64,000 nucleotides of DNA from CAYNNP01 sp964398215 (GTDB lineage Bacteria; Planctomycetota; Planctomycetia; Pirellulales; Pirellulaceae), in assembly GCA_964398215.1 (NCBI GenBank), contig CAYNNP010000001.1, positions 1 through 64,000 of the forward strand, in the 5' to 3' direction. The notes beneath the pieces are model-generated. The model was not told the DNA's origin. It did not search any database and saw only the letters and a list, made by a program, of their open reading frames with translations. The translations under genes were made by a program, and so were the position numbers. Shown piece after piece: positions 63,842 to 64,000 of this stretch (within the stretch, counting starts at the first letter, position 1; each line of letters begins with the position of its first letter).

Positions 63842-64000
63842 ATGCGTCGTTCAAATCTTGTACTGCTAGCCACGCTGTGCTGCTATTGCACAGCTTGGGG
63901 GCAATTTGCAGACCCAACCACTCCAGCACCAACGCCACAGACTCAGCCTACTTCGCACAGTTCAAGCGAATGGATTGAGGCGGACAACGAAATGGTTGCG
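63842..64000 (+). CDS. N-terminal part of an exported protein, cut by the window end
   Basis: The first 53 codons of a gene are visible: MRR, a hydrophobic stretch (SNLVLLATLCCYCTAWG), then a Pro/Thr/Gln-rich linker (DPTTPAPTPQTQPTS), then SSSEWIEADNEMVA. This is a signal peptide followed by a periplasmic linker. GGGAG lies about nine bases upstream of the ATG. It starts 56 bases after the GAF-HlyD gene on the same strand. By analogy with the other operon it could be an HlyD-type adaptor or a TolC-type protein, but nothing in the visible part decides this. Confidence 0.75.
   Translation, partial: MRRSNLVLLATLCCYCTAWGQFADPTTPAPTPQTQPTSHSSSEWIEADNEMVA

Noticed and set aside
1..64000. tRNA and rRNA genes
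   Set aside because: I looked in the gaps for cloverleaf elements and the TTCGANNC signature and found no supported candidate; a covariance search would be decisive.

Overview
The window looks like a chromosomal segment of a marine planctomycete of the Pirellulaceae (Rhodopirellula/Blastopirellula type). This is inferred from gene content: a CTPSR-type sulfatase, a large dehydrogenase/HEAT/cytochrome-c protein, an ECF sigma factor next to a Ser/Thr kinase, LEPR-XLL-like N-terminal motifs (LEDRRLL, LEARILFSA), dockerin and cadherin-like surface proteins, and an Amt with a signal peptide. No rRNA, tRNA, CRISPR array or intact transposase was seen.

Layout. 1-5.9 kb holds amino-acid catabolism: L-serine dehydratase, arginine succinyltransferase with a class III aminotransferase, and a divergent M20 peptidase. 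5.9-9.2 kb is a regulatory trio: ECF sigma factor, small membrane protein and Ser/Thr kinase. 9.2-15.4 kb carries hemA with a HemX/CcsA-like partner, comEC and a PQQ-type propeller protein. 15.6-18.1 kb encodes a secreted leishmanolysin-like metalloprotease with a dockerin end. 18.2-22.3 kb has glgC, an ammonium transporter and a Tat-exported Clp-N-domain protein, separated by long non-coding gaps. 22.5-22.7 kb is a MITE-like nested inverted repeat. 22.9-25.9 kb is a sulfatase, macro-domain, ankyrin-lipoprotein run. 26.2-30.1 kb is the PVC dehydrogenase/cytochrome protein overlapping a sugar isomerase-like protein. 30.1-36.1 kb is a GT2, GT-C-like, AsmA-like envelope operon.

The most interesting part is 36.2-64 kb. 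A five-gene minus-strand operon runs TolC-like outer-membrane protein, shortened SecA-like ATPase, HlyD-type adaptor, GAF-TM-HlyD protein, and a fused M50 (site-2) protease-HlyD membrane protein. The genes overlap or lie within about 50 bp of each other. Divergent from it are a single-domain receiver and a 4,705-residue surface protein with an LEPR-XLL-like start, a DUF4347-like domain, about 18 repeats of about 158 residues and a hydrophobic C-terminal segment. After an eroded stretch with a comM remnant come a second GAF-TM-HlyD gene and a truncated signal-peptide gene. My inference is a dedicated export or surface-display apparatus for the giant protein. It resembles a type I system in its TolC and HlyD parts, but has a SecA-like motor where an ABC transporter would be expected. 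This is a hypothesis from gene content and order; no function is shown by sequence alone.

Starts were chosen by hand from start codon, possible ribosome binding site, signal peptide and overlap with neighbours. Shine-Dalgarno motifs are weak or absent for many genes here, so several starts are uncertain.
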